This document shows positions 9,400-19,176 of a stretch of 64,000 nucleotides of DNA, one piece after another. A model generated the notes under the pieces. The model searched no databases, was not told the origin of the DNA, and worked only from the letters and a program-made list of their open reading frames with translations. This DNA comes from Chaetomium olivaceum. Its lineage: Eukaryota; Ascomycota; Sordariomycetes; Sordariales; Chaetomiaceae. Numbering within the stretch: the first letter of the stretch is position 1; every line of letters begins with the position of its first letter. The translations under genes were made by a program, and so were the position numbers. The stretch covers positions 558,001 to 622,000 of the forward strand of contig JAYWVB010000018.1 in the NCBI GenBank assembly GCA_039881045.1. The letters run 5' to 3'.

Positions 9400-10760
9400 A
9401 TGTCCGAAAGCGAAAGACGAAACACAATACAACAAAACGCAGCAAAACATCTGGGGGTTAATGTCTCAGACTTGGAAAGTTACTTTCCGGCCACCTCTAT
9501 CGGGTTTTGGAGAGCTTTCAATCTCAAATTTAATGACCATGCGTGGGCCGATGTCCAGGCTGCCTTCGATCAGGCCAAAACTGAACGAAAGTCCTCTAAC
9601 AAATCAGGGATCAGCCGCACGGACGATTGGTTACCTAGAGATTGCGACCAAGCGCTCGGAATATTGGTGATTGTTCTCGACTATTGTAAACGAAATGTAT
9701 CCGCTAATTAGATATATAGAAACGGAAGCAAACAAACGACGGGCCGGAGTCGAGTACTCTTGATGACGATGAAGCCGACCGAGGCGAGCCAGCATCAAGT
9801 TACACGTCCGTCTTACGATTTCATGGCTCAAAAACATTCACGATCTACAGCGAAAGCCTGTTGAGCTTACACCCTGGTCGATGGTTGGACGGTAAAGTCA
9901 TCAACGGTACTCTTCGCCTCCTCAAGGAAGTCAGCAATGACAGCATACAGGTTGTCGATTCAGGGGACGAAAGGGTGACGGGAATCGACTTCCACAAGTC
10001 CAAAGTCCTCCTGCCTATGCTGATCAGGGGCGACCACTGGGTCCTCGGTGTTTACGAAGACAGCGCAGGCCTTTTGGTTTATGACTCCCTTCCAACCTCA
10101 ACCACTAGAACCGCGGTTGTCGGCAGAGCTCGCAGCTTGTTGACGGAGATCTTTGGGAAGGACGACGGAGACAACCTGGACATCACCATCACTTCGCCGT
10201 TTCTCCAAACGAACACCGACGACTGCGGTGTCTTCAGCATCATCGCAGCTTTCCATGAAACGATGGGTTTTACAATCAAGCCCACAGAGATCGATCCTGA
10301 TTTCTGGCGCGATATCTTGCTCCGATTGCTGGGCCCACAACCTTATGTCGAACAGGTTCCGGTTGAGACACGAATCGACTTGCCCGGTCTGCCACCAAAC
10401 CCTCGATCATCAGAACTTCCTACCATTGTCTCCCAGTTCTTCCAAACAATCTCCGCCAGCCTACATAAGCACTCAAATGCAAAAAAGAAAAAGCTTGCTT
10501 CAGCGGAACTCGTCCTCAAAATCATCCGTCACGCCAAGGAGAGTGCAACAAAAGCCAATCTTCGGGACGCCGTTACACGATTTCAGTGTGTGGAGGCTTA
10601 TTGCCAGGAGGCAATAAAGCGCTTGCACCAGGAGCTGGAGTTGAAATGCTATATCGACAGCATCACAAGGGTCTGTAAACGAAATGACGTTAAGGAAGGG
10701 ACTCCGCATCACACCACATATCGCAAACGAAAACGTGAAGATCGAGATCATGAAGCATGA
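9400..10760 (+). CDS. Ulp1/SENP-like C48 cysteine protease
   Basis: Two exons, 9400-9666 and 9720-10760, give 435 residues. The 53-bp intron runs from GTGATT through a CTAATTAG branch to ATATAG, in phase 0. The peptidase core starts near LHPGRWLDG. It shows the expected catalytic set in order: histidine in GDHWVLGVY (about 195), aspartate in LLVYDSL (about 211), glutamine in FLQTNTDDCG (about 252) and cysteine in DDCGVF (about 258). The N-terminal 140 residues are unlike Ulp1 and the C-terminal third is lysine-rich and helical, ending in a basic RKRKRED tail. It probably cleaves SUMO or a ubiquitin-like tag, but many fungal C48 copies are transposon-associated and the substrate is unknown. 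Confidence 0.8.
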
Positions 10761-11459
10761 GTCCGAGGCGTGGGAGAGGGTCGCAATGGACGCTTTTCAC
10801 TTTCTGTTCCCAAACAGTATAGGCAGCTGTTCTGCCCGTTCAGGCAGTAGGGACGGGAAGCGACGGACGGACGTTGTACATAGTTTCAGTATCGGGGCTT
10901 AGCGGTATTGCTGTTTTCTCCATTCGCTTTCACTAACATTTTGAGTTATTTCCTTTCCGCTATTGCAGTGTAGGATTTATGATGAAACGGAAATAGAGTT
11001 GTTGTGCGTTGTCCAGATTCGCCCCCCGCCCGAACTGCATCGCCTAAGATACCGACTTAAGACCTCGTTAAGATCCTATCATACGTCCTCTAAGTCCAAC
11101 AGCTAATCCGGTCTAGGAAGGATAACTTCTCCTTGGGAAAAGCTTGCTAGAATAAGGAAATATATCCTTAAGTGCGATCCCTTCACGTGACTTTTGTTTA
11201 CTTACCCCTGAACCCTTAACCTTTTAGCAAGTCATTCCCCAGGCCCTGAGGTATGCATCTCCCACTTCCGCGGCACCGCTTCGCCGGGCTTCAAACCAAC
11301 CCGTAATTTCCGGGCTCCTCCTCCCCAGTATCATGAAGTGTGCTAGGGGCTTTCGCGCCTCGGATTTCCCCCTGATCGAGAACTAAAGCGATAAAGACGA
11401 ATGGAGACGTGGGTCGCGACAGCCAGGTAGTGTAAAAAAATAACAACTTTACTACATAC
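10761..11459. other. Intergenic region, no gene seen
   Basis: No coding exon is supported. It contains one copy of a short dispersed motif at about 11180-11215 (listed separately) and otherwise unremarkable sequence downstream of the Ulp1-like gene. Confidence 0.5.
11180..11215 (-). repeat. Dispersed motif, copy 1 (TTTGTTTACTTACCCCTG)
   Basis: The sequence CACGTGACTTTTGTTTACTTACCCCTGAACCCTT is shared almost exactly with 35969-36003. It also matches the reverse complement of 14413-14447. The CAGGGG end and AT-rich interior are reminiscent of a DNA-transposon terminus, but no paired end with a target duplication was found. Confidence 0.55.
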
Positions 11460-11870
11460 CTAACTCCCAATCACACTCGCTTCCATACGAACGCGTTAAC
11501 ATTACCATTCTGCGGTGCGCTAGCCGGGTCAAAAACCCAGACAAACTCTGTGAACCGGCCACCTCCGTCTTTGCCCCGAAAGACAATTTCGAAATTCGTC
11601 CTGCATATGGAAAACGAGTGACAGAGTGCATAGGACTCCGAGGCAAGGCGGGCGAGGCAGACAAGGCAACCATTGTGGCTGACAAAATGCTGTTTGAGCG
11701 CGCTACATACGGGGACTGCTATATTTACATATACTGAACTGGGTGATGAACTGCTTGGTCTCCGGTAAGATTGCATGAGTACGAAGTATGGCTTGTCTCG
11801 GGGAGCGCGGGATGATTCTCAGCTGGTCGGCCATTCCAAGTCACAAAGTTCCGTTTAAGCCGCTCACCTC
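11460..11870 (-). repeat. Fragment of the membrane-protein repeat family
   Basis: On the minus strand this matches 42120-42330 and 57590-57835. Shared blocks are TGCATAGGACTCCGAGGCAA, CAAGGCAACCATTGTGGCTG, GAACTGGGTGATGAACTGC and CTCGGGGAGCGCGGGATGAT. Only the 5' portion of the unit is present, with the membrane-helix part missing. It inserts next to a GTGAGC splice-donor-like end of another disrupted frame at about 11867. Confidence 0.65.
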
Positions 11871-12310
11871 GGCAAAGCGCCCAGCCTCCCATAGAAGTCG
11901 TCGATGTTTTTTGGCCTCGTGTGCAGCGTCGCTGACGTCGTAGTGGAATGCTTCGTCGCCCTGGAGCCTGTAATTAGTTGTATTTGATATGACGAGGGTG
12001 CGGTCCGCCTCGTGGCCGGCGAGAGCCGGACGGTTGTACAGGTCGACGAAAATGAGAGCGGGGACAGGCTACTCGCCGTCGAGCGCCGGGCGATAACCTG
12101 GCCTCCAGCCGGACGGCTGGATAAAGCCCGTGAGGAGGCGCGGTTCCTGCGTTTCGCCCTGTTTGAGGGCTCGGCGTGGGCACGGAGGCTAACGGCCCGC
12201 AAAAGTTTGGCCCTGCCATTGTACTTCGCGAACTGGTTTGCCTCGATTTCCCGCGTCACCTCGTTCACAAACCAACAGGCGGTGTTGAAGTCGCCAAGAG
12301 GTGCCACCTA
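11868..12310 (-). pseudogene. Unrecognised disrupted gene fragment
   Basis: Two minus-strand frames look partly coding: MAPLGDFNTACWFVNEVTRE at the 12310 end, and a later frame with LYNRPALAGHEADRTLV and AKKHRRLLWEAGRFAE. The second ends exactly at a GAG|GTGAGC donor at about 11867, beyond which lies repeat sequence. The two segments are in different frames with no clear intron between them. I do not recognise the family; the call is low confidence. Confidence 0.25.
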
Positions 12311-12380
12311 GGTATACACCGAGCGTGTAGACTACGGTTAGTGGTACAAAGCGGCTATCGCCGCGACCCCACGCCACGAC

Positions 12381-12749
12381 ATGGACGAGGATGTGGTTCT
12401 AACACTGACGCAGTCTGACTCGCCGTCCCAGTTCCCGGTGAAAACACACAAGTTATTCCGGAGGGTAAAGCAAGTATGCGTGCTTCAGATGTCAGAAGAA
12501 GAAAACAAAAGTACCCTTCTCTCTCGGGTTGGCGACATACCAGATGTCCTGAGACTCGATGACTGGGTTCAGGTTGACAAGGCTACTTTCAACTTTCCAT
12601 TCTCGTGGTTTGAGGACCACTTCAAGTTCTTTTTATTGAGCGACTCGGGTCTGGAACCTGCCGCGAGGGGAGAAATTTTCCGGGTTGATATTATTCAACA
12701 GTGCTTTGAAGTAAGTGGGTACATGTTCAGCTTCCATAGCGTGTGTTAG
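12381..12749 (+). pseudogene. C-terminal fragment paralogous to the F-box-like gene at 19177-21036
   Basis: From an ATG at 12381, the second half of this 122-residue frame reads VGDIPDVLRLDDW, then WFEDHFKFFLLSDSGLEP and FRVDIIQQCFE. This aligns with the C-terminal end of the F-box-like protein (IGDIPV..., WCEAHFKFFSLSSSGLEP, FKVQYFDQWFE). Both are followed by a consensus splice donor at the same codon (GAA|GTAAGT here, GAA|GTGAGT there), but here the next sequence is an Argonaute fragment. It is a truncated paralogue; whether it is expressed is unknown. Confidence 0.6.
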
Positions 12750-12779
12750 CGTCCTGCATAGCCCGGACCTCAACGATTG

Positions 12780-13284
12780 ACTGCTTCCCCAAGCCTTGTC
12801 TCGCTTTGTGGCGACCATGCCGGCGATGCTGGGCGCGTTGGTAGCCGAGCCGGGTGAGGGGTGCGTGACATCAATGTCAACGACCATGGTCTTGTCTTCA
12901 TCAATGAGGCCGCGGCGATAAGAGTCTGAGCTGGTTGTTGCCGCCAAGCTTGAGGTTGAACTTGAGGGCCATGTTGGCGAAGTACTGGTCGTTGCGCTTT
13001 GCAAACTTGTGGCCGACGCTGCAAACGGTGTGAATGCCATACCTGACGTCGCCACAGTGCGCGATAGTGCCCAACTTCTGAAAGATCTCAAGTTTCTCGC
13101 AGTCAGGACGGGAGAAGATGTTGGCCAGGAAACCTTTGTAACTGGTGTTCTCCCTTTCCAACTGTTCGGACGTCTGTTTCAAGTGGGGGTAGCGCGAGAT
13201 GGCGCCCTCCCTCACGTCATACTTACACACATCGTTACGCTTGATACAGGCCTCACGCGAGATCCCTTGCTCAGGCATACCCAC
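12780..13284 (-). pseudogene. Argonaute PIWI-domain fragment, frameshifted
   Basis: The minus strand encodes PIWI-type sequence: DVRYGIHTVCSVGHKFAK, then NDQYFANMALKFNLKLGGNNQ in one frame, and after a frame change DEDKTMVVDIDVTHPSPGS and SIAGMVA. These are hallmark motifs of eukaryotic Argonautes; the first catalytic aspartate is that of DIDVTHPSPG. The frame changes by one base near 12930 and homology stops after GMVA. PAZ, MID and the rest of PIWI are absent. This is a decayed, non-functional piece of an RNA-silencing gene. Confidence 0.75.
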
Positions 13285-13350
13285 TCACTCTCCCCCTGCT
13301 CGGACATACTCACTCACCCCCCTGCTCATGCATACCCACTCACCCTCCCC
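13268..13350 (+). repeat. CT-rich tandem repeat, about 27-bp unit
   Basis: Roughly three imperfect copies of CATACYCACTCACYCYCCCC followed by TGCTC. It abuts the 5' end of the Argonaute fragment. Confidence 0.6.
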
Positions 13351-13370
13351 TTGCCCAAACAGATCCACTA

Positions 13371-14364
13371 ACCCTGCCCGGGGATGAGCGGAGACTCAGC
13401 TGATCGACGCCTTGGCAAGCGGCAACCCATTTGACGCTGGGTGCATGTCAGCGAGGACAGCAACGCAATGCCTCTGAAAAAAATATGGTTCTTGCTATTT
13501 CGGCGCGAGGAGCAGGCGTTGGTGCGAGAAGGGAAAGCGGGGTGCGCCGGCTACTGTTGTGGTGCAGTTCACCTGGCGAGGCCAGATCGACTGGTTCCGA
13601 TCCTCCTGAGGCCGCCACCGCCGATGTCCCGGCCCCCGTCATATCCTCGGTTCTTCAAACGAGGCCGAGCTTGTGCAGACGGCAAACAACGCCCAGGTAT
13701 GCGAAACAACGGACCTCTAATTAGCAACCATCACTACTTAGCTCTAACCTTACCTTCAAAGACAGGGTCGCCAGGGCTTGATGGCGCAGTTGGACGTCCT
13801 GGTCTGGATGGCCCACTTCCCCGGTTGCCGCTAAGGCAGAGGGACGAGTGTATAGTGGAAGAGGACCGACACCAAAGTTCCCATGTACGTCCAGGGGCCA
13901 TCGCAACCTTATGTTCCCTTTCCTCCCTGAACTGCAGAGGGAATTGAAGGCGCCGACCAGACGCGATAAATCGCGCCCGCCCCGGTCGATTCGGTCAGAT
14001 TCCTCCTGCCGCTGCGCCGCGGGGTGCTGGTAGTGGTGGCGGTGGCCGGAGCGGCGACGCTCCGCTGCACAGTCTCCGTCTCCTCTAACGGCAGGCCGGG
14101 CCGGGCCTCGACATCCCGCTTGTAATGTTCGGGAAGTGGCTGCGGCCGTGGCGACGGAAGTCTGTGTTCCGAGGTGTGCCCGTGCAGCCCTGCGTACCTC
14201 TCGTCCTTCTTAACACGAGGAAGCAACACCGCAATCAAGGGGGGGGAAGGTGTGCTCTTCGTGTTAGTGCTCCCCAGCCTATGACATCACTCACTGGTAA
14301 GTGCGGCTCGGACCGAGGGAGGGGTGATGCCATCTTGTTTTCTCTAATGACTGACCCCTTCTCA
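13371..14364. other. Gap with no supported gene
   Basis: No gene is convincingly supported. A plus-strand frame from 13468 contains an intron-like interval (GTATGC at about 13697 to CAAAG at about 13761), after which six G-X-Y collagen-like triplets occur (GSPGLDGAVGRPGLD). They are too few to call. A 23-bp string at about 13917 (TCCCTTTCCTCCCTGAACTG and following) recurs at about 24476. Confidence 0.35.
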
Positions 14365-14640
14365 TTAGATGTTTTTTGGGGCCAGTTTCGGGACATGTAG
14401 AAGAGGGATTTGCTCAGGGGTAAGTAAACAAAGTTTACGTGATATCTCCTCGAATCCTTTGGCGCAAACATGAGTGACGAGGACCCTTGTCTGGTATATG
14501 GGACTGGGTGCTCGGTACATGCCGACGACGCGAAGGGTCTTGTTGCGGGCCCAGGGGCCGATGGGAACCGTCTTGACGATGCACTGGCCATTCTCAAACC
14601 CGGCATTGCGTAGCATGTGCTCGAGGGCAAGTAGCGCCAC
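14365..14640 (-). pseudogene. C-terminal fragment of a LaeA-like SAM methyltransferase
   Basis: The minus strand reads LLALEHMLRNAGFENGQ followed by VKTVPIGPWARNKTLRVVGMY. The pattern AGF...K.PIGPW..(D/N)..L...G.Y is the C-terminal signature of fungal LaeA/UMTA-type methyltransferases. The N-terminal SAM-binding half is missing. The reading continues into the dispersed CAGGGGTAAGTAAACAAAG motif at about 14415, which breaks homology. It is a remnant. Confidence 0.55.
14413..14447 (+). repeat. Dispersed motif, copy 2 (CAGGGGTAAGTAAACAAAG)
   Basis: Opposite orientation to copies at 11180-11215 and 35969-36003; followed by TTTACGTGATAT, matching ATATCACGTGA at copy 3. It lies inside the methyltransferase remnant, which suggests an insertion end. 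Confidence 0.55.
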
Positions 14641-14809
14641 TAGCTAAATCTCCAATTGTCAACCATCCAGCCACAAGCATGCAGACTTTTCCTCGCCGCC
14701 ACCGCACCAAAAGAAAACCGCGACCGCCCATCCACTACTCCGCCGCAACACCAAAAATGCACACTCCTCCATTCAGGAAACTACCCCTCTCCCCCCATCC
14801 CTTCAACTC

Positions 14810-15720
14810 TTACCCACATCCACCCGGCAACTCCCCTCTGAACCCGCCTAAAGACCTATTCGCCTCGTACTCCAGGTACGCCCGGATGAGCGGGCAGCCG
14901 CAGTCGGCATGCCGCAGCAGCTCATTCTTGAGCTGAAAGATCTCGTCGAGTAGCTGGCCCGCGTAGGCGAGCAGCGCCTTGTTGCGGGCGGTGGCGTCGC
15001 GCTCTTCGGCCTCGAGCCGCGCCGAGGCGGCCTGCCTCTTGGCGCGGTACCGTCTTGCGGCGGCGCGGCTGGCTTGGGTTTTGGTGATGGGGATTATGGT
15101 GGTGTTCGGGGTGGTAGTGGTGGTGGTGGTTCTGTCGGGGGTGGGGGAGCGTTTGTGGTTCGATGAGGTGGTGGCGGTGGTGGTGATGGTGCCATCGGGT
15201 TGGGGGGCGTTAGAGCGTAGCCTGCGGCCTCGCCTGATGGAAGGATAGCCTGAACCCCGACAACTGCTATCTGCGGGTCGATGCCTGCGGCACATGAACC
15301 TAGACCCCATGGTGCCAAATCCGAGCGAGGCAAGCCCGATTCGAAAATGTCTGTCCCGATGTTACCGTCGTAGAAGCTTGTCGGTTGAAGCCAATCGACC
15401 GAGGACGTGACTTGCTGGTGCCCCTCCGTGCCTGGCCAGCTGGCAGTTGTTACCTCTAGGGGAGCCCACGAGGTCCTGGGTATTGTTTGTTTGGTCCAAT
15501 CTATTGCGAGTGTCTGGCGGAATGACTCCATCACCTTATAGTCGCCTCCATCCCATGTGATAAAGGGCGGCGTAGCAACCGGCGATCGAGACTGCGCGTA
15601 GGAGAACCACCGGTGATTGCTTATACCCTTTAAATGATGATACATACAGTAATTGTAACATTTCGTCTCTAGCTGTGCTTGACCACGGAAATCAGCCGAA
15701 GGAAGTAGAAATCGATCCAT
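14810..15720 (-). CDS. bZIP-type transcription factor (N-terminal and bZIP parts in different frames)
   Basis: The minus strand from 15310 to 14810 encodes a basic region ASRAAARRYRAKRQ. It is followed by a leucine-zipper-like helix with LLDEIFQLKNELLRH and then a short CGCPLIRAYLEYEA tail. This is the layout of fungal ATF/CREB-like bZIP proteins, with Ser replacing the usual Asn in the basic region. Upstream, 15720-15094 is open in another frame with a plausible N-terminal part. The two are out of frame by one base and I found no convincing intron to join them. Either an unseen intron, a frameshift, or a short protein starting at 15310 explains this. A poly-threonine tract precedes the basic region. 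Confidence 0.6.
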
Positions 15721-16463
15721 AAAGACGGCGAGAGGATGGCAGGCTTAGTATGTTTTAATCCCCTGCCGATGCTCGGAATTGAGACAGCTGTCAGGGCGCT
15801 GTCGCAAAGCTCTCAGCTTGACGGCGAGGCATAAGTCAGGGGGGCACAGTTGGTGTGAGTGGGGTTGAGCACCACAGGAAACCCCGGCCTGGCATCGCTC
15901 TTCCAGCGCTTAGGCAGCCAATTACCTCTGGTGCCGTTCTGTCGGGTCCAAACGTCTCATCCCGGGGAGATGTGGCATGGTGGGCGGGTTGACCCCGAAA
16001 AAGCCGGCTCGTCCGCCATCCTTTGACTCCGGACTACTGTGTATGTATAGAGCGCTTGTTCGAGGAAGTAAACAAAGTCACATGACACCAAACTATTGGC
16101 TCGTTGCGTTGGCAACCAGGCCGCAGTCCGTGCCGCCGGCGGGTAGCGCGGATGACGAGCACGCCAGACGGCGGGACCCCCCCGCAGCAGCAAGTCACAA
16201 GGGCGCCAATAGAAGCATCATGGTTGCGAGACTCGGAGGGGAAAGAATAAGGAATGCATGTGGGTTCGGTATTAACTGACTATATTATCACGGTTCATAT
16301 TATATCGGCCTTCACTCTTGACAGGGTACCATAACCCCGAAAAGTTGAATTGAAGATGCAGTGAAGCCGACTGGAACTGAAGATTCCCACCCCACTTCCC
16401 CAAGTTCCGCTGACATCAAGGCCAGGTATCGCCACACTTTGGCTGAACGAAATCAATGCCACC
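15721..16463. other. Gap with no gene
   Basis: No coding exon recognised. A partial match to the dispersed motif (GGAAGTAAACAAAGTCACATG) lies at about 16064-16084. The left part is the upstream region of the bZIP gene; the right part is the 3' flank of the AAA ATPase. Confidence 0.4.
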
Positions 16464-16675
16464 TCAGTTACCCGCCTTCTGCTTCACGACCCACGCCCCA
16501 ACATTCTTAACCGCCTCATGCGGCATCCCCTTGAACTGTAGCAAAAACTCCTGCAGTTGGGCGGGCGAGAACACGCCGTCAGGGATGTTAGAGGCAAAAT
16601 CCTTCGCGGTGCGCAACAGCTCGGCGGTTGTAAGGCTCGCCTGGGGGGCTGGTTTCTTGCTGTCGTCTCCTGTGG

Positions 16676-16751
<76 letters not shown>

Positions 16752-18197
16752 GGAATGGGGCTGGCAGGGGGGAGGCGAGGCTTCGCTCTCGGGATTGTAC
16801 ATGCGCTCGAAGAGATCCTGTGCTTGGTCGGGGGTGGCGTTGGTGAACTCTACCTGCAGGTCGACCCGGCCGGGGCGGATGAGGGCATCGTCGAGGGCCT
16901 TAGGGTTGTTGGTTGTCATGATCAGCACGCGACCTTCGGCGGTGGCGACGCCGTCGATTGCGTTCAGCAGGCCGGACAGGGAGATGCCGTTCTTTTTGCT
17001 GGCGTCGGACGGGGATGAAGAAGTGTCAGAGGCGGGTATGCCCTTCGTACGTTTGAGCCCGGCCGTGTCGATATCCTCGAGCAGGACCACGCAGCGGCGT
17101 GGGAGGGCGGCGAAGAGAACGAGAAGGTCTTCTTCGGTCAGTGTGGAGTCTAGGAGCGAGACGAGATAGATGTCAAGACCGAAGAGGCCGGCGAGGGCAA
17201 TCGACAAGGAGGTCTTGCCTGTTCCAGGAGGGCCGTGAAACAGGTAGCGCCGGAGAGGGATGCCGCGCTTCGCATACCATAATTCCGTTGCCGGGTCGAG
17301 ATACTCGTTCATGTCTGAGAGAATTAAGGTTTTCTGCTCGTCATCAAGGACCACGGTTTCCATCGGACGGATACGGCGGGTAGCGATTAGTTGCCAGGAG
17401 TTATGTTTGCCCCAGCGGCGCACCGCCGGGCTTGATGGCTTCCGGATAGCGGTAGTGGTCTGGTGGCCGGCGTAATACCGCTCTTTGGCGTACTGAAGCA
17501 GCTCCTTGATGGGTTTGGAGGACCAACCAAAGCAGGAGAATACGATAATCTCCCTATCATTGTACTGGGGCATGCCCTGGGTGCTGGTAGACGGATTAGA
17601 TAGCGCCTCTCGCCTTTTATGTAGCCAGAAGTAGCGGTAACGCCACCAGAAGCCGTGTATGCCCTGGGCGGGGGTGAAGTGTGGCTGACGCTTGACCTCC
17701 TGGTTAGCGAAGTTGAGGTAGGTAACATCACCATAGCGGGACAGTCCCGTGATGAGGTCAGACCCATCCCACACGCCCGTACATGCCGTCTCTGCAGTGA
17801 GGGAGCGAGAGTTGACCAAATTAGGATAGGATGAGAACCAGTTCGTCACATGGCGGTGGATATCGTCACTATTGCTGATCTCGATGCTAACCGTGAAGTA
17901 CCGCGACGCCAGTGCGTAACAAGTCGAGTAGAGTTGTACCCAGACCTTTTTCAGAGCCCAGAGGAAGGTGACCGAGATCAGGATGTAAGTCGGGTCGATA
18001 CCGAGGTGGCTTCCGATGATGTTATGAAGGAACATGAGCAGCCTCATAAGGGGATTGAACTGGAATCCGAGGAGAGGCGAGAGGATGTCGAGGAGTCCAT
18101 CGGGGAGACCTTGTTCGGCTGAGCGGTTGGCGTCATGGCTCACATTGGTTGCGAGGGTAGGCAAGGCATCCCATAAAAGGTTCTTGAAGTCCATCAT
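16464..18197 (-). CDS. BCS1-like AAA ATPase
   Basis: One uninterrupted frame of 577 residues from ATG at 18197. A hydrophobic helix near residues 70-82 is followed by a BCS1-N-type region (HRHVTNWFSSYPNL, about 114-127). The AAA module has Walker A GPPGTGKTS (322-330), Walker B CVVLLEDID (369-377), a sensor-1-like TTNNP and an RPGR-type arginine motif (LIRPGRVDLQVEF). BCS1 itself is a mitochondrial inner-membrane translocase for the Rieske protein; filamentous fungi carry many BCS1-like paralogues whose roles are not settled, and this looks like one. A long Thr/Ala homopolymer interrupts the C-terminal lid (about 475-502) and is probably disordered. Confidence 0.85.
16678..16749. repeat. Compound microsatellite (GCT)11(GTT)13 inside a coding exon
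   Basis: Plus-strand GCT units at 16678-16710 are followed directly by GTT units at 16711-16749. On the coding strand they are read as ACA then GCA, giving poly-Thr and poly-Ala within the BCS1-like protein. Trinucleotide units keep the frame, so length changes would be tolerated. Confidence 0.95.
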
Positions 18198-19176
18198 AGC
18201 GTGGAGCCAGCAGTCAGCAAGGAGGAGGTGACTACGAGAGAGACTTCTAGTATGAAAGTGTGAATGGATGTCGTGCCGAAGAGGAAGCGTTCCCGGATTG
18301 GGGAGGGGTGAAAATTTATACTGTTAAGCCGGAGGGAGGGCTCTGCCCTGTGGGGGGCGGGCAAGAAGGTTAGGCAACCTTGCGGCTCAAAATGTCGGCC
18401 GATGGAAAAAGGGGTGGGGGCTAGCTGGTGAGGCGAGTTCTGTCTTGTGGTTGCGCGGAGCAGCGACCTAAGAGGCCAGGCCTGATATGCAGCAGGCTGA
18501 GTGGCGTTCTCGGTGCTGTGCCGTGCAGGGCTCGCGGGGTCGACGAGACGAAAGTATCGAAACTCCGTATTATAGGCTGAAGGGAGTGTGAGGAGAGTAA
18601 AGTACAAATAAAGTACAAGGGGAGTAAAGCGCGAAATTGGAGGGGAAAAGCGCGAGGGGGCCAAAGTGCAAATTGGGGGGGGGGGGGGGGGGGGATGCGA
18701 GGGGGGCAAAGGGGAAAAAAGCACGAGTACTAGTGGATCAAGGCCGGAGCGAGGAATCGGAGCCAGAGCGGGGAACAGGGTGGTATCCCTACAGTCACCG
18801 ACTCTGGCCACTTCAGTTTCGGTAAGCCGAAGGCGTTGACCGCTTCTCAAAAGTACCCTATCCAATGTCACACCTCCTTTCCAAGGGTATTGCGACGAAT
18901 CGCTGCATGCGATAAAACATCACATTCCCTCTAACCACTTCAGGTCACTAGTCGATAATCACCCTGTGTCCGCCTCATACCCGCCCAGTCAGCGGAGGGA
19001 GGTTAGTTGGGGCGGTGGGCGGTGAAAAAAAGTTAAGGGAGGCACCTGTACCGGCTTGCATCCGACCTTGCCGGCCGGCGGGTACAAGAAAGGCCCTCTT
19101 CCCATCAAGAACTCCTGCCTCACTGCCATCGAATGGTCATCCCTAGTCCATTGCTCGCCTGTATTACCTCTTTACC
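18198..19176. other. Divergent upstream region with a G20 tract
   Basis: Lies between the start of the BCS1-like gene (minus) and the F-box-like gene (plus). It holds a run of 20 G at 18675-18694. Minus-strand open frames here are low-complexity proline/serine-rich and not supported as genes. It presumably contains both promoters. Confidence 0.5.

Noticed and set aside
13750..13830. Collagen-like protein (G-X-Y triplets)
   Set aside because: Only about six triplets, no supporting exon structure or signal peptide.
16557..17018. Plus-strand poly-cysteine open frame
   Set aside because: It is the antisense shadow of the trinucleotide repeat in the BCS1-like gene.
18194..18871. 225-residue minus-strand open frame upstream of the AAA ATPase
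   Set aside because: Composition is proline/serine-rich without motifs, it spans the G20 tract and it overlaps the promoter; likely chance.
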